Below, piece after piece: positions 12,454-24,100 of a DNA stretch of 64,000 nt. Positions within the stretch are counted from its first letter, which is position 1; the number at the start of each line of letters is the position of its first letter. The DNA is from Andrena cerasifolii (Eukaryota; Arthropoda; Insecta; Hymenoptera; Andrenidae): assembly GCF_050908995.1 (NCBI RefSeq), contig NC_135130.1:7495001-7559000 (forward strand), written 5' to 3'. The notes below the pieces were generated by a model. It had not been told where the DNA came from, made no database searches, and saw only the letters and a list, made by a program, of their open reading frames with translations. The position numbers and the translations under genes were made by a program.

Positions 12454-13344
12454 TTAACTATAAATAAAAGACAGCGAGGGGATAGATCGAAGCACAGTAA
12501 CTGGTTCATTTATTTATTTTCCAGCAGAAGTTCTAGGCTTCTTTACAGAGTGACTTCCGTTTATTTATTGCTAAAGATGCGATTTGAAGATATTAGAAGA
12601 CAGATGTCGGAACATGGATTTAAAGGACTGTGCATAAATTAGACCGAGAAGGGAAAGGTACTTTCAGCCATTTTTTTAGGGTCAGCTGGTGCTGCCATCT
12701 ATGTCGTACTGTGATCAATTTTAGAACTGCTCACATGATATTTGCACATTTAAATGACTGATTTACGGAAATCTAATGAGTGATATTACTATTATGAATT
12801 TTCTTGATGTTCATTGCAATAAAAGTTATTTCACATTTATTCTTGACGTCATTTACGCTACAGCATCTCGAACTGAGCACCCACGATGGTTTATATAACT
12901 ATCACAATCGTAGGATCACGGCAGATGGCGTCACAGTGATGTTCCCTCACGAAATAGAAATATTCTAGATGGGCACCTACGTGTACTTGATTCTAACGAT
13001 TATTGAAAGAAAGCAAATGAATCTTTGTTAATTTCTTTGTAACGGGAATGTAGCATGAGAATTCCCCTTTATTCGCACCGTAATAACGAAGCGAAAGCTT
13101 CAATTGTAGCGTTTGAAAACTGGAGATTTATGACTCGCGTAGTAGGCAAAATATATTACAGTATCAGATGCATCTATAATATTTGTATCTCAGACTTTAC
13201 AGGCGTATCTAACACGGCAACTGGCTAGTTGTTCAATGTTCAGTGTCAAACGGAGTTTGTTCGTATACCTGTCAGCTTGCCTAACAATTATCCCGATTAT
13301 TATTAATTTTCTTTCCTTAGACAGAGTTAAACTTGTATCTAATT
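12454..13344 (+). promoter_or_regulatory. intergenic region and probable KCTD9 promoter/5'UTR
   Basis: This ~0.9-kb block separates the Helitron relic from the KCTD9 start codon. It is AT-rich and without repeats. A TCAGTG initiator-like element occurs near 13240, about 105 bases upstream of the ATG, and is a plausible start site for the arthropod initiator consensus. No TATA box at the right distance stands out. A 124-codon frame (13236-13610) overlaps the first exon out of frame and is not a gene. Confidence 0.35.
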
Positions 13345-16230
13345 ATGAAGAGGGTAATTCTTTTCGTGAATGGAACCGATGTAAACGGCAAGGTGGCTGT
13401 AATTTTCTTTGTATCTTTAATAAATTGCATCTTGCGGCCTGCTTTATGTTTCCCCTGAATTCCTCAGTTTCATTTCTTAAATCTCTCTACAGTTTATACG
13501 AATTTTATAACCACTATGTACCACAACTCTTTATGTATATATTCATTATAATTAATCTGTGCATATTGTATAAATATTGTCTACACTTATTTCTTCAATG
13601 TGTACTGTAGCTTTTTAATTTTTTAAAAAAAGCTCAACTTTATAATTCCACGTAATAAATACCTTTTACGAATTATATATGTATCTATATTTAGTAGAAT
13701 TTTTTTCCAATGTTTATACAGGGTGGGATGTAATTCGTAATACAAGTTACAGAATTGAATAATATTGTGAGGCAAAAATAAATCAGAACTGCGAATAAAC
13801 CTTCCTATATCAGACCTAATATTTTTATTACACCCCACCTTGTATTTAAATGGTTGAGTAGAAATAACGTGTTATATTTTGCAAACCACCCCCATGAAGC
13901 AGATAAGTAGATAAAGATTTATGTCTCTCGATGGATAGTAACTCCTATATAATTCACTTTGATACTCTGCGAATGTCGAATGTAATTCTTCGAAAATACT
14001 ACAAGAAACTTCTTTTGTAAAATGTAACATGCAATGGCACCTTAGCTTAATTAATTTCTGAAATAGTCACTTTAACATATATTATTATTTGACTGTGCCA
14101 GGTGTTTATGGTGACTCATTCACTGGGAGAGTTATTAACAGCTGCTAATTTAAAATTCGATATAACTGCCAAAAGAATATTTACTCCTCAAGGTGGAGAA
14201 ATTGATGATATTAAGCTAATCCGGTAATATAACAGATTTCCTAATGACCAATCAATACTTAAGGTGCTATTACATCCACTCTCACTGCTGTGCATTTTAA
14301 GAAAGCGAACGATAATTCTCTTTTACTGCCAGTGCGAATGATTTTAATTGAAGATAGATTCTTCGCAGGGACGACGACGTCTTATATGTTTCAAGCGGGG
14401 AGGATTTTATTCCCAAGGACAAGAGTTCCGCCCGGGGCCAGTTGAATAGAAACTCGGAATGGATTACCCTGAATGTCGGCGGGCAGTATTTTACGACAAC
14501 CAGAGACACTTTAACCAAAACCGAGCCGATGAGTATGTTGGCCAGGTGAGGAAGAGCTCCGTGCGAGATTACTGTCTGAATTGAAAGTTCTCGTGCATTG
14601 TACACTAAAATTATTTACAGAATGTTCACCGAGACTACGGGCAGCGAGCAGAGAATTTTACCCAGCAGACAAGACCCAAACGGTGCGTTTTTAATCGACA
14701 GAAGCCCCACGTACTTTGAGCCACTGTTGAATTATTTGAGACACGGAGAGATCATACTCGACGCTAACGTGAATGCAGCAGGTTGTTACTTTCATTAGGC
14801 TTAGCAATTCTCCAATCTGGGAGGCTTAAATAATTTTGGATATTATTCCGAAAGGGACCGGTGGTCGATCGAGATGAGGTTTGGGGGGAGGGGGTGTTAC
14901 TTTCCGAAATATTAATAAAATATTATTGTTAATTTTTTTGGGGGAAATTTTTTTGGGCGTTAGGCAGGCCCCTCTACCTGGGAGTCATCCCCCATCTTTT
15001 ATTTTTGAAATTTTGTAGCCTCAGTCTCATTTTTAGCATCGCCAAACTCACATCGGTTCGCTACCATGCTCTACGCGCCCGCGGGCGGGCACGCGCCCCC
15101 CGCGCTAATCTAGCCCAACCAATACTAATACCCGGGACAAGTTGGGAAGTGGAATGAGTTGTGTCGGTATAAGTCAACAGAAATATTGTTAAGAGGGGGG
15201 ACCGTGACTAAAGAAAGTGATTAAAAAAAATTGTGTAAAAGGTGTACCCTTTTATGCAGGATTACCCCTGTATCTTTTGAACGCATTAACTGCCGAAGCT
15301 AAAATTTCATATTTGGGGTCTTTCCACACCCCTCGTAATACCCACCAAGTTTCATCTCGATCGGCCACCGGTCCCTTTCGGAAGTACAGCCATAATTTTA
15401 TTCACGCGTCTTAGGTGTCTTAGCAGAAGCACGTTTCTATGGGCTAGAGGGTGCCATTAAAATGTTGACCACGATAGTCGACGAGCAGCAAAAAAATGGT
15501 TTGGTGTCTTTAACACGTAAAGACGTGCTCAAAGCGATCATGTCGACGCCCGTGACCTCGGAACTCAGATTCCAAGGGGTAGATTTTGTCGGCGCCGATT
15601 TGTCGAAGCTAGACCTCAGGAATATTAATTTCAAGGTGATTGAAATAATTTTCATCGTCAGCTGGGTACTCTTAACATAATTCTACATGGTTATTATTTC
15701 GTCCAGTATGCAATTATGCGTGGCTGCAGGTTGGTAGGCGCAAACTTGTCAGGCTGTTGCTTCGAGCGCGCAGATTTGTCTCATGCAAATCTCCAGGGAG
15801 CCCAGCTCGTTTGCGTAAGAATGTTATGCGCCAATCTCGCCGCCGCCAATCTTCATTCGTGTAATTTCGAAGATCCCGGCGGTTTGCCCGCAAATATGGA
15901 GGGCGTGAATTTGAAGGGCGCCAACCTCGAGGGTAGCAACATGGCCGCCGTGAATCTTAGAGTAGCGACGTTGAAGAATGCTATTTTAAAGAACTGCGAT
16001 CTCAGATTGGCTGTGCTAGCCGGTGCTGACTTAGAGGTAATATCCTTCTAATATCGATCTTTGTCAGCGGATAGTTTCCTCGTTTAATAGCACGAAGGAA
16101 TTGTTTGTTTCAGTGCTGCGACTTGTCGGGATCTGACTTGCAAGAAGCAAATTTGCGCGGCGCCAATTTGAAGGATGCCACGTTCGAGCTGATGCTAACG
16201 CCGTTACATATGTCGCAAACGATACGATAA
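13345..16230 (+). CDS. KCTD9: BTB/POZ domain-containing protein KCTD9 orthologue, complete, seven exons
   Basis: Coding exons are 13345-13392, 14102-14223, 14369-14545, 14621-14781, 15415-15635, 15707-16036 and 16114-16230. All borders are GT..AG and the frame closes to 391 aa (human KCTD9 is 389). Residues 1-16 start MKRVILFVNGTDVNGK, matching the family N-terminus. A KHA-like N-terminal domain follows to ~80 and includes GGEIDDIKLIRDDDVLYV. The BTB/T1 domain starts near residue 88 (WITLNVGGQYFTTTRDTL) and includes GAFLIDRSPTYFEPLLNYLR. From ~220 to the end there are pentapeptide repeats of the A(D/N)LxG type (VGADLSKLDL, KGANLEGSNM, ADLE, QEANLRGANL). The end LTPLHMSQTIR matches the family tail. 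KCTD9 is a cytoplasmic/nuclear protein reported to assemble as a pentamer and bind cullin-3 as a ubiquitin-ligase adaptor; substrates are poorly known. Introns 2, 3, 5 and 6 are 71-145 bp. Introns 1 and 4 contain MITEs. The exon-4 donor (G|GTTGTT) is weak. Confidence 0.96.
13719..13842. mobile_element. 124-bp TA-flanked MITE in KCTD9 intron 1
   Basis: The ends are CAGGGTGGGATGTAATTC and the inverted ATTACACCCCACCTTG, with TA on both sides (13717-13718 and 13843-13844). The small size, TA duplication and CAGGG-type end suggest a Tc1/mariner-class MITE. It lies in the 709-bp first intron, well away from both splice sites. Confidence 0.7.
14824..15408. mobile_element. inverted-repeat MITE filling KCTD9 intron 4
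   Basis: The arms contain TTCCGAAAGGGACCGGTGG (left, ~14848) and its inverse CCACCGGTCCCTTTCGGAAG (right, ~15367). Outer ends resemble GGCTTAAATAATTTTGG and CATAATTTTATTCACGC. The interior includes an unusually GC-rich patch (15072-15105). The element occupies nearly all of the 633-bp intron, and its right end stops about 6 bases before the acceptor AG at 15413-15414, so the pyrimidine tract and probably the branch point are element-derived. Exact ends are approximate because no clean target duplication was found. Confidence 0.75.
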
Positions 16231-17159
16231 CAATGAATGCATTACCCCGCGTCTCCCGCGGCGGTATAGCTTCTGTGATTTAGGTATTTATTTAATTTGT
16301 TGGGTGGTAAGGATTTAAATTATAGGTGCTTTCGTTCTGGTAGCTCGATTGTTCTGGTACCTTACAGACGATGAGGAAGTACAGACCGAGTTTCATCGTC
16401 CTGTAACTGTACTACGGGGTGTAATATTCGTTTTTCGATGAAGGAATTAGAGTTTGTTTCTTATTTCCAAGGCGATGTCGAGAAGAATAATTCGGAATGA
16501 ATTAATTGCCTACGGTACTTTATTACGAGTCATGTAACATATATATTTCAACTATTATACTGTATCTATTTAAAATAAGCATTAAAATAAGCACGGGTCT
16601 AATTTCTGCCACTGAATGCAGAAGCCAAAATATTTAATCTGCGCCAGCGACGATGTTTTACTCTACGAATTATCGAATGTTTGGTAATAAAACGATAAGA
16701 TAGTAACGCTGCAAGCAACGAAACATTTATGTACGATGGATTTATAGGATTAACATAATTTTTTTAACGGTTTATCAATGTTACTCATTTATGGCTTCAC
16801 TTTTTATAGTGAGAAGTCAAGTAATCGTATATGAACATGTGATGTGTATTTAGAATAGTATAGTTAAAATGTGTATCGTGCGCATGTAAATTTAATGCAC
16901 GATAACCGTATAAATTATTATACAGGGCTTCATCTGAATAAAATAGATAATATTTAAGGTCGTTATTATTCGATAGATCACCGATAATTGCAGCTCATCC
17001 TCCACTTTCATGCCTGTTCCAGGAGAATAATTTATTTTTCATTAAGTAGTTGCACCAATTTTCTTTTCTTTTCTGAATAGAAATAAAAGAAGTAACGTTT
17101 GGCGAGTAATATTTAACGAGTTGTGTTTAATCGATTTCTACAATTTATATCCTAGTAAT
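16231..17159 (+). other. KCTD9 3'UTR and downstream region
   Basis: This is AT-rich, repeat-free sequence after the KCTD9 stop codon. Candidate poly(A) signals AATAAA lie at 16686 and 16937, both in suitable AT-rich context, with variants near 16581. Either would give a 3'UTR of about 0.5-0.7 kb. No other gene was seen. Confidence 0.5.
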
Positions 17160-17167
17160 GCCACAGG

Positions 17168-17531
17168 CAGTGACGGATTTAAGAAAAAAGGCCCAGGTGG
17201 CAAACGTTCTGAGGGGCCCATTTTTTCGGGAAAATGAAGAGGTAGTTTACTAAAAGGGGGTAAGTGTACGGAAAAGTATAGGAAAAAATATAGTGTTTGC
17301 ATAAAATCATAATTTTTTTTGAAGACAGGGCCTTAGGGGGCCCTCTGAGCAGGGGCCCATTTTTGGGGAAAATAAAGCGGTAGTTTACTGAAAACGGGCT
17401 CAGTGTAATAATACAGAAAAAAGTATAGTTTGGATAAAATCAGAATTTTTTAAGGATGGGGCCCTGGGGGCCTTCTAGGCAGGGGCCCAGGTGGCAACTG
17501 CTCATCGGCCGCCCTGTTACATCCGCCACTG
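17168..17531. mobile_element. hAT-type non-autonomous element with 8-bp duplication
   Basis: The element is bordered by CAGTGACGGATTTAAG at the left and ACATCCGCCACTG at the right, forming short imperfect terminal inverted repeats of the CAGTGGCGGAT hAT type. The 8-bp target duplication GCCACAGG is perfect on both sides (17160-17167 and 17532-17539). Inside, GGGGCCCATTTTT-type and GGGGCCC motifs recur three times in a roughly tandem arrangement. It is 364 bp and carries no transposase. Confidence 0.88.
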
Positions 17532-17539
17532 GCCACAGG

Positions 17540-18123
17540 TACATTTGCCTTACATGTGATCGTAAATATGGTGGAGAGGTTAAAGGTGTTTGTCAATCAT
17601 TAGAAGTGGGAGGAGTGTAATAAGCGCCCAATGAACAATATAAATAAATGTTACCACAGCGTATCACACACCAAAGCATCATTTCGACTGTCGATTAATA
17701 AAAATAAATTGATAAGACCCTTCAGAAGCATGAGAACTGAACTATATAGTCGAGGGTAAATTCCTTGACAGATGTCGCACTGCCACCATTGGCAGAACAA
17801 CCTACGTTAACCGGACTAACGTTTCTGCAAACGCTGTAAGCGGCGTGTGTGTAACGTTGCAATCGAAACGTCGATAATTACATTCGCTATGTTGCTCAGG
17901 GAACACAATGTAGCCTGTATACTGCACCTGCAGTATATATCAAGATAACAATCTTCTACAGAATTGAAAAGAAAAATCGAGCACTTCGTAAACGTCTCAA
18001 GAGAACTGCAGCTGAAGTTTCGGTATCCACAAGACTATTAAAAAACTTGATTTAATTAAATCTTTGAGATCAGGAAGCACAGAAGAGGAAGTTCGGAATA
18101 AGAAACTTCGGAGGATCGGTTTT
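17540..18123. other. no feature recognised
   Basis: This is unique AT-rich sequence between a hAT element and a tRNA-like sequence. No frame of interest was found. Confidence 0.5.
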
Positions 18124-18210
18124 GGTGGAGTTGGTTAGGCGTCTGGCTAGTACGCAGAAGATCCGCAAGATCGCGTGTTCAAGTCCCATCCGCCCGAGGT
18201 CCGTTTTTTT
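18124..18210 (+). ncRNA. tRNA-like sequence (tRNA pseudogene or SINE head)
   Basis: TGGTTAGGCGTC resembles an internal A box and GTGTTCAAGTCCC a B box, spaced as in a tRNA gene. A run of seven T at 18204-18210 could terminate RNA polymerase III. The ends GGTGGAG and ATCCGCC can pair as an acceptor stem in six of seven positions. The T-stem does not pair well and the anticodon arm cannot be drawn with confidence. I therefore call it a degenerate tRNA or the 5' part of a tRNA-derived SINE, not a functional tRNA. Confidence 0.35.
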
Positions 18211-19396
18211 CCATGGCTCCCGAACACCGGAATTACGAAACCTATTCCTACAAACATGGATACCGCGCATTGTACATCTTTTCTGTACAAAATGAATTGC
18301 ACAGTGTTCGATAGGGGTAGAACAACAACAAACAACAATTTTCATGGTGGACCTGTGCGGTTGAATTATTTATGAAACATAAATCTGGCAGCTAAAATTC
18401 CCGACTCTCGAAGAGCAGTGAGTGACGCCGTCTCGCGTCGATAATTATTCCGCAGCTGATTGCGAGAGCAGTTTCAAGGCAGCTTGGGGGGGATTTCGGA
18501 GCGTTCACCTGAGCATTTCTCACCGCCGAATTATCGTAAATTTCCTGAGCCTCACCTTGGTGTTTATTCAGCAAGCAAGAGGCGAAGGAGAAAAGAGCTG
18601 ACTGGTGGGGGGGCCCCGCAAAATGTTTCCCTTGAATTGAATTTGCCCGTTACTAGGAACTGCTCGCAGTTGGACAGCGCGAGTCGATGGAGAACGGGGG
18701 GGATGTCGTACTTGCAACTTGCTCGCGCAGATTTGCGCTAATCTCGTTTGTGGAAGTCCACGGAACATTCACGCTGTTCCAGAGTTACTTGTCCCCCTAA
18801 CGAAATCACTATAACGAGGGTACCGCGGATGCGAGGACGGTTCTGTTCCAACGGGAATGAGGTTTCTCGGAATTCCACGGTGTTTATGCTTGCGTGGCCC
18901 ATCTCCTCGCGTTGAAGTCCGCGTGGGGATCGCGGACCCAAGGTCCGAGGCCTCAGACTTGGCAATGAGAAGTCTTTTGCTAGAGCTTTGCTCCCTTTTG
19001 AAAGGGTAAACAAAGGGAGAAATAAAGCTTTATACAGAGACGCTGTAAAATTTGCGCAGATTTTTAAAGGTCTTACTAATTGGAACGACTCGGGACGTTT
19101 TTTCTAAATAACGCACGTGAAAAATGTTACAAGGAGATACAGCTGCGTCTGACCATACGCGTACCTCTTCCACTTGCTGCCTTACACTTTGCTCCTCCTG
19201 CGCTTTCTAATTGCACTTTAATATGTATGCACCGTACATACTGCTTCAGGGAAATGTGCTCAGGTTAACAAAGCATCTTAATTCTTAATAAATATTCTCT
19301 GTAAATTTATTAGCAATTTTCAGGATCCCCAGCACTCCTGCGTTTTTATGATGCTTCCAGGTAATAATAATTCTTTGAAGCATCTAAAGCTTTACT
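18211..19396. other. no gene recognised
   Basis: This is mixed-composition unique sequence. The frames of 60-93 codons on both strands overlap each other and lack family features. Nothing else was seen. Confidence 0.5.
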
Positions 19397-19599
19397 CAGT
19401 GGCGAATTTAACGGGCGACCGATGAGAAGTTGCCGCGCGGGCCCAGCTTTAAAAAAAAATTATGATTTCATCCAAACACTATATTCTTTTGTTTCCCCCT
19501 TAATTTTTATCACACGCGCGTAAATTTATTTGTAATTCTATGTATACAGGGTGTCCTAGAACGTTCGCCAAGTGTTTTTTCCCCTTAAATTCGCCACTG
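19397..19599. mobile_element. short hAT-like element with nested insertion
   Basis: The terminal inverted repeats are CAGTGGCGAATTTAA at the left and TTAAATTCGCCACTG at the right, 14-15 bp and nearly perfect. No 8-bp duplication is visible (left GCTTTACT, right GTTATTAT), so the flanks may have diverged. The right half contains ACAGGGTGTCCTAGAACG, which looks like the end of another inserted element. Confidence 0.65.
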
Positions 19600-20516
19600 G
19601 TTATTATAAATAAATCTCTTAAATATATTGAAACGAATTCTTCGGTTCTCTCTCGATTACTGGAAGTCTTGCTGCCTTCCTTTTCCACCTGCTCCTTTGA
19701 CAGAGGATAAATGACGCGTGCATGGAATCACGTTTGAGACTTCTTTGATGTGCAATTGCTTTGAGAAACCAGGCTGCTAACCATGTTATTCGACAATGCG
19801 AGGCGCAATTGCGCCACGGAACATTTTGTTTCGTATCTTGATGACGCTCCTGGAATAGAGGCTCTCAGGATGTAAAGCGGGGCCTCGAGGAAGGGTAACT
19901 AAAACGACAATCATTTTTCATTGATGAAACTCCCTTTGTTCACACCGAAAAGAGTATTGAATAAAATAATGGTGGGTCAGAAAATGCGACTAGTTATGAA
20001 TCCTCGGTATCAGCAGGGACTTAGTCATAAAAAAGTTATTTAATTATTCATTTTAGAATAAACACCTGTTATAATATTCAGGGTGGTTTAGTTCATTAAA
20101 CAATCTTCTGGAAACCTCTACTCGAGAAGTAGTACACCACGACGTATTATTTTTCCAAAAATTTTCGTCCATCTTTGCAATTCGATAATTGTGGTAAAAT
20201 TGGAAAAATAAAGTCTCTTCGATGTAGCTTCTAACGGCGAGGTAGCAGCACGTCTGTTTCCTGCCAGCAGAGAAGAAAGAAGATCAAGAAGCAGAAACAA
20301 AATGGGCAAAGTTTATAAGACATTCAACCCTTAACGAAGTTTTTATTGCTTCACTGAATAACCTCGGGTGTATTGAATATTCAACCAGTAACTTTCCGTG
20401 GCTAAACAACTGCTTGGATCCCATGACTTTCATCGACTAAGAAGCAAAATTCAAGAATGATCTCATTTCGAAAATTCAGTAACGCAATTTTTCAGCCAAT
20501 GGAATAATTCTAATCG
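19600..20516. other. no gene recognised
   Basis: This is AT-rich unique sequence. A possible element end, CAGGGTGGTTTAGTTCATT, is present near 20080 without a matching partner. No coding evidence was found. Confidence 0.5.
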
Positions 20517-20524
20517 ATCACCGG

Positions 20525-21165
20525 TAGGGTTTACTCAAAAACCGACTTTTGAAAGAACCGGTTTTCGAATTCCACTATTCCGAAAAAACCGGTTAAACCG
20601 GTTTTCGAATTCCACTATTCCGGACAAACCGGTTAAACCGGTCTTCGAATTCCACTATTCCCGAAAAACCGGTTAAACCGGTCTTCGAATTCCACTATTC
20701 CCGAGAAACCGGTTAAACCGGTTTTCGAATGTTCACAAGAAATATAATTAAAATAAAAAATAAATATTTGTACTTATTTTAAAAATTTTCAGTTCTTTTT
20801 ATATTAATGGAATCACAAAAATATAACAAAATAAAATACACTGCGTAAAAAACCAAATGAAAAAAATAATAAAATAACTAAAATCGGTACAAAATATAAA
20901 TTATAAAGCTTTATTTCATTTAGTATTTTTCTTCCGAAAATATGAACTCATGAATATTAGTTTTACAGTAAACTGTTACCTACTATAATATGCTCGTGTT
21001 CGAGGCGATTTCAAGTCAAAAGGTTAACGTTTTTAATTAAATAATTAATACTCTTTCACACATTAAGTCTAGTATATAAAACCGTTTTCTTTTTAAATTT
21101 AAAAACCGGGTTTCGAATTTTACAAATTTGTAGAAAAAACTGTTTTTAAAAGCCGACTACCCCTA
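20525..21165. mobile_element. hAT-type element with perfect 8-bp duplication and internal minisatellite
   Basis: The element starts TAGGGTTTACTCAAAAACCG and ends with the inverse of TAGGGGTAGTCGGCTTTT. The flanking 8-bp sequence ATCACCGG is identical at 20517-20524 and 21166-21173, which fixes the borders of this 641-bp insertion. Near the left end is a minisatellite of ~41-bp units. The rest is AT-rich and has no transposase frame, so the element is non-autonomous. Confidence 0.9.
20560..20730. repeat. 41-bp minisatellite (about 4 units)
   Basis: The unit contains TCGAATTCCACTATTCC followed by an A-rich segment and ACCGGTTAAACCGG, which is itself palindromic. The four copies differ by a few substitutions. 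It lies inside the hAT-type element 20525-21165 and so probably travels with it. Confidence 0.9.
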
Positions 21166-21173
21166 ATCACCGG

Positions 21174-24100
21174 GAAATCTCACGATATCCAGGCATTTAT
21201 CTCGGAACCGTTCGAAGCTGCTTTTAAAAGCAGGTAAAGTTGAGAGCCCGCAGGTGGCGACGTAACACTAAATTGCAGATTATATTCGACCGCGTGAGAT
21301 TGCATAGGCACACTAAACAGTGGCATTTTAGCACGACCTTCCGCTAATAAGATCCCTCGGGTGATACTCACGACAAAGTGTTTAAAGTTGACCGTTAACT
21401 CCGATGCCTTGTTGCCGGCACGCGTTGCTTGCCCTGCGCGGGCTCCTTGCCGTAGATCGGAATCGCGCGAAAATTATATTTACCCCCATCGAGAGGGGCT
21501 GAGGGAGGAGGGGGGGGGTGGGAATTCTCCCAAGGCGTTTTATATTTGGCCGCCGAACGGATACTAGTAACACGGTACCTGTGCATTACATAAACATAAA
21601 TATCGCGTGAAAAAAGTAGGTCGCGTTTAAGGAACGCCGTGGGGAGAAATGTCGAAAGTTTCGTCCATAAAACGAACTTTGCACTTTCGTTGGGAATTTA
21701 GCGCACTCCTCCAGGACAGCGAATAAGCAAATAAAAAAGAAAAATGCGCTGAATTTTGCGTCAGATATTGTTGAACCAGTCAAATCGAACACCTTGTAAC
21801 AACTACCCTGTAATAATTATCCCTCCTTCATCCCCTCGATTTTATATCATACTTCACAAGAGTGTTAGACACAACGCTTCGAATTTTTTTCCCAAGAAAA
21901 TAATTCCCAGCGCAGCTTTAAATCCGCGGGGGTGAAAAAGTAGCCGAGGTAAGGGTTCGAGGGTGAAGGTCGTACGTTCCAGAGAAGGCCATGGCGAATC
22001 TGTATCGTAATTCAGGCGGATGGGGGCCACGGTGGATCACAGAACGATCGGGATTGACACGGGGCGTCCGGAAAATTCGATTCGTCGCATCGACGTCCCT
22101 CGGCGGCGAGGGTCGAGGTCGGAAGGTCAGGTACCGTCCCCTATTTAGAGCAGGACCTTGGCGGCGTTCTTATCTCGAGGCGTGGGAAACGAGAGTGCCG
22201 CGGGGGGGGGAGGCGCGGGGGGAAAAAAATGGAAAGGGGCGTACACGCGATGTCGTGTTGGTGGCCCAAGATACAAGGGAAAGTTTCCCGAGCACAAGTG
22301 ATCACGTACCAGCTTTGTCAGACGCCACCTATCTCCTTGAAAGATCTACCCTCGAAAAATCCCACTTTCCGCGGCACGCCGCGTTTCCTTCATTCTCTTC
22401 CTTCCAACGTCGCGCTTTTCGTGCCCCCTAAATGGGGGTGGCGCCACTTCGCTGGCCCAATCGATCTCCTTCGAACGTTTCCGCGATCCTCGACGGGGAT
22501 TTCTGTTGCGTTAGGAGAGCCCTTATTTTCCGAGAATTAACAGTCGAGTTTTCGGAGGAATATTTGCTGAAGCGTAAAGCTTAATAATGATTTACTCGAG
22601 TAAGTGTGTTGCAGGGTTACAGCGTAGGTATTTGAATTTGTCGGTGTAGTTATTGAAATTGTTCCATGTATTTAAGGATTCTTGTTTATCTATAATTATC
22701 CACGTACCCCGGTTCCCGGTGTGTTTGATGAAATCGGGTCACCCGGTATAACTACGTAACCTAGCTCATCACGGCCTATTAGCAGTGTGGTTTGTATTAT
22801 GGGCATAGCCTGCAACAGAATTGATTGTCGCCAATTTGTTTCACCTGCTTAATTCTGCGCAGCCGAGAACTTTCCGCCGTGCTGTCGAGCCACGTTACGT
22901 AAAATAAAAAGGGAGGGAAAAGTCTTGAACGGAGAACTTATAGCGGCTCTGTGAAACTTGACGTTCTTAGGGCGTGAAGTTTGGTAAATAATTCTATAGA
23001 AGGAAAAATAATTAGTGTAATATAGAATAGTATTGTTTGCGGTATTTATATAGGGTTGGAACAGAAATTCGTAGGGTTTTTCGAAAGATAGCTTTGGGAC
23101 GTAGGTATAAAACGCCACATTTTCTAAAAATGAAACAAATGACACATGTACATATTCTGAAAGGTGGAACAAAATAACACGTATGTGGTTGAATAATTTA
23201 CAATGGGGCGCAATAATGTATTGGGGCGCGGCCGTTGTTGTTGAGGGGTTAATTAACTATGCTTCAGCAACCCAATCATCTTACAATTTTTATACATGAT
23301 TATTCCTGACTTTTTTGGGGGGTGTCACTCAAAGGTTTATTTGCAAAAACCACCCCTAAAAATATTTTTTTTTCTACCCGTAATAATTGATTTATAATTC
23401 GGGAAAAGATATATGAATTGCAGCTAATATGTAGCTATTTTTCCTCCTTTGTTTCATTTATTTAACTTAAGTAGTAACCGAGACAAAAATAATAAAGTTA
23501 AGGGCTTTTACCCCTATATTATCCTTAAACGAATGGGTAGAGACTGAAACTTCACAGAATGGTATTTCAGGCGAGGAGCATTGTTTGGCAAACAATAGCA
23601 ACAAAAGTAACAACAATATTTAATAACGAACCCGAAATTTCAGACGAGAAAGCTCTTTACATTCTCCCGTACGTAATTTGATTTTTAATTAACAATTTTT
23701 CTTTGAAACTTTTGACGCGCTTTCAGAAAATGTGAAACGGTTGAATCGCGTCTGGGCGTTTACAGGAGCGAGTAAATAATCGATAGAAATGCGGAATTCT
23801 CTTTGTTAATTAGCTTGCGCATCGGTTCATTTATTTTTCCAGAATACAAACAGGGGGTAAATTAACGTTCGCTGCGCTTCATTTATGAATGGACGGCGAT
23901 CACGTTTGTTTATTCGAAAGAGGAAGTAAATTACTGTCTGCGCATATTTGCACGTGTGTTTAATTAACACAAACGCGATCGCCTCGTGTTGTGCAATTTA
24001 CGTGTATGCAAAGCGGGGTGCCTTTTTACATCGTACTCTGCGATCCGGCCAGCGTTCCGTGGTTACGATACTCGCCGCCTTCTTCTTTAAATAATTTCCC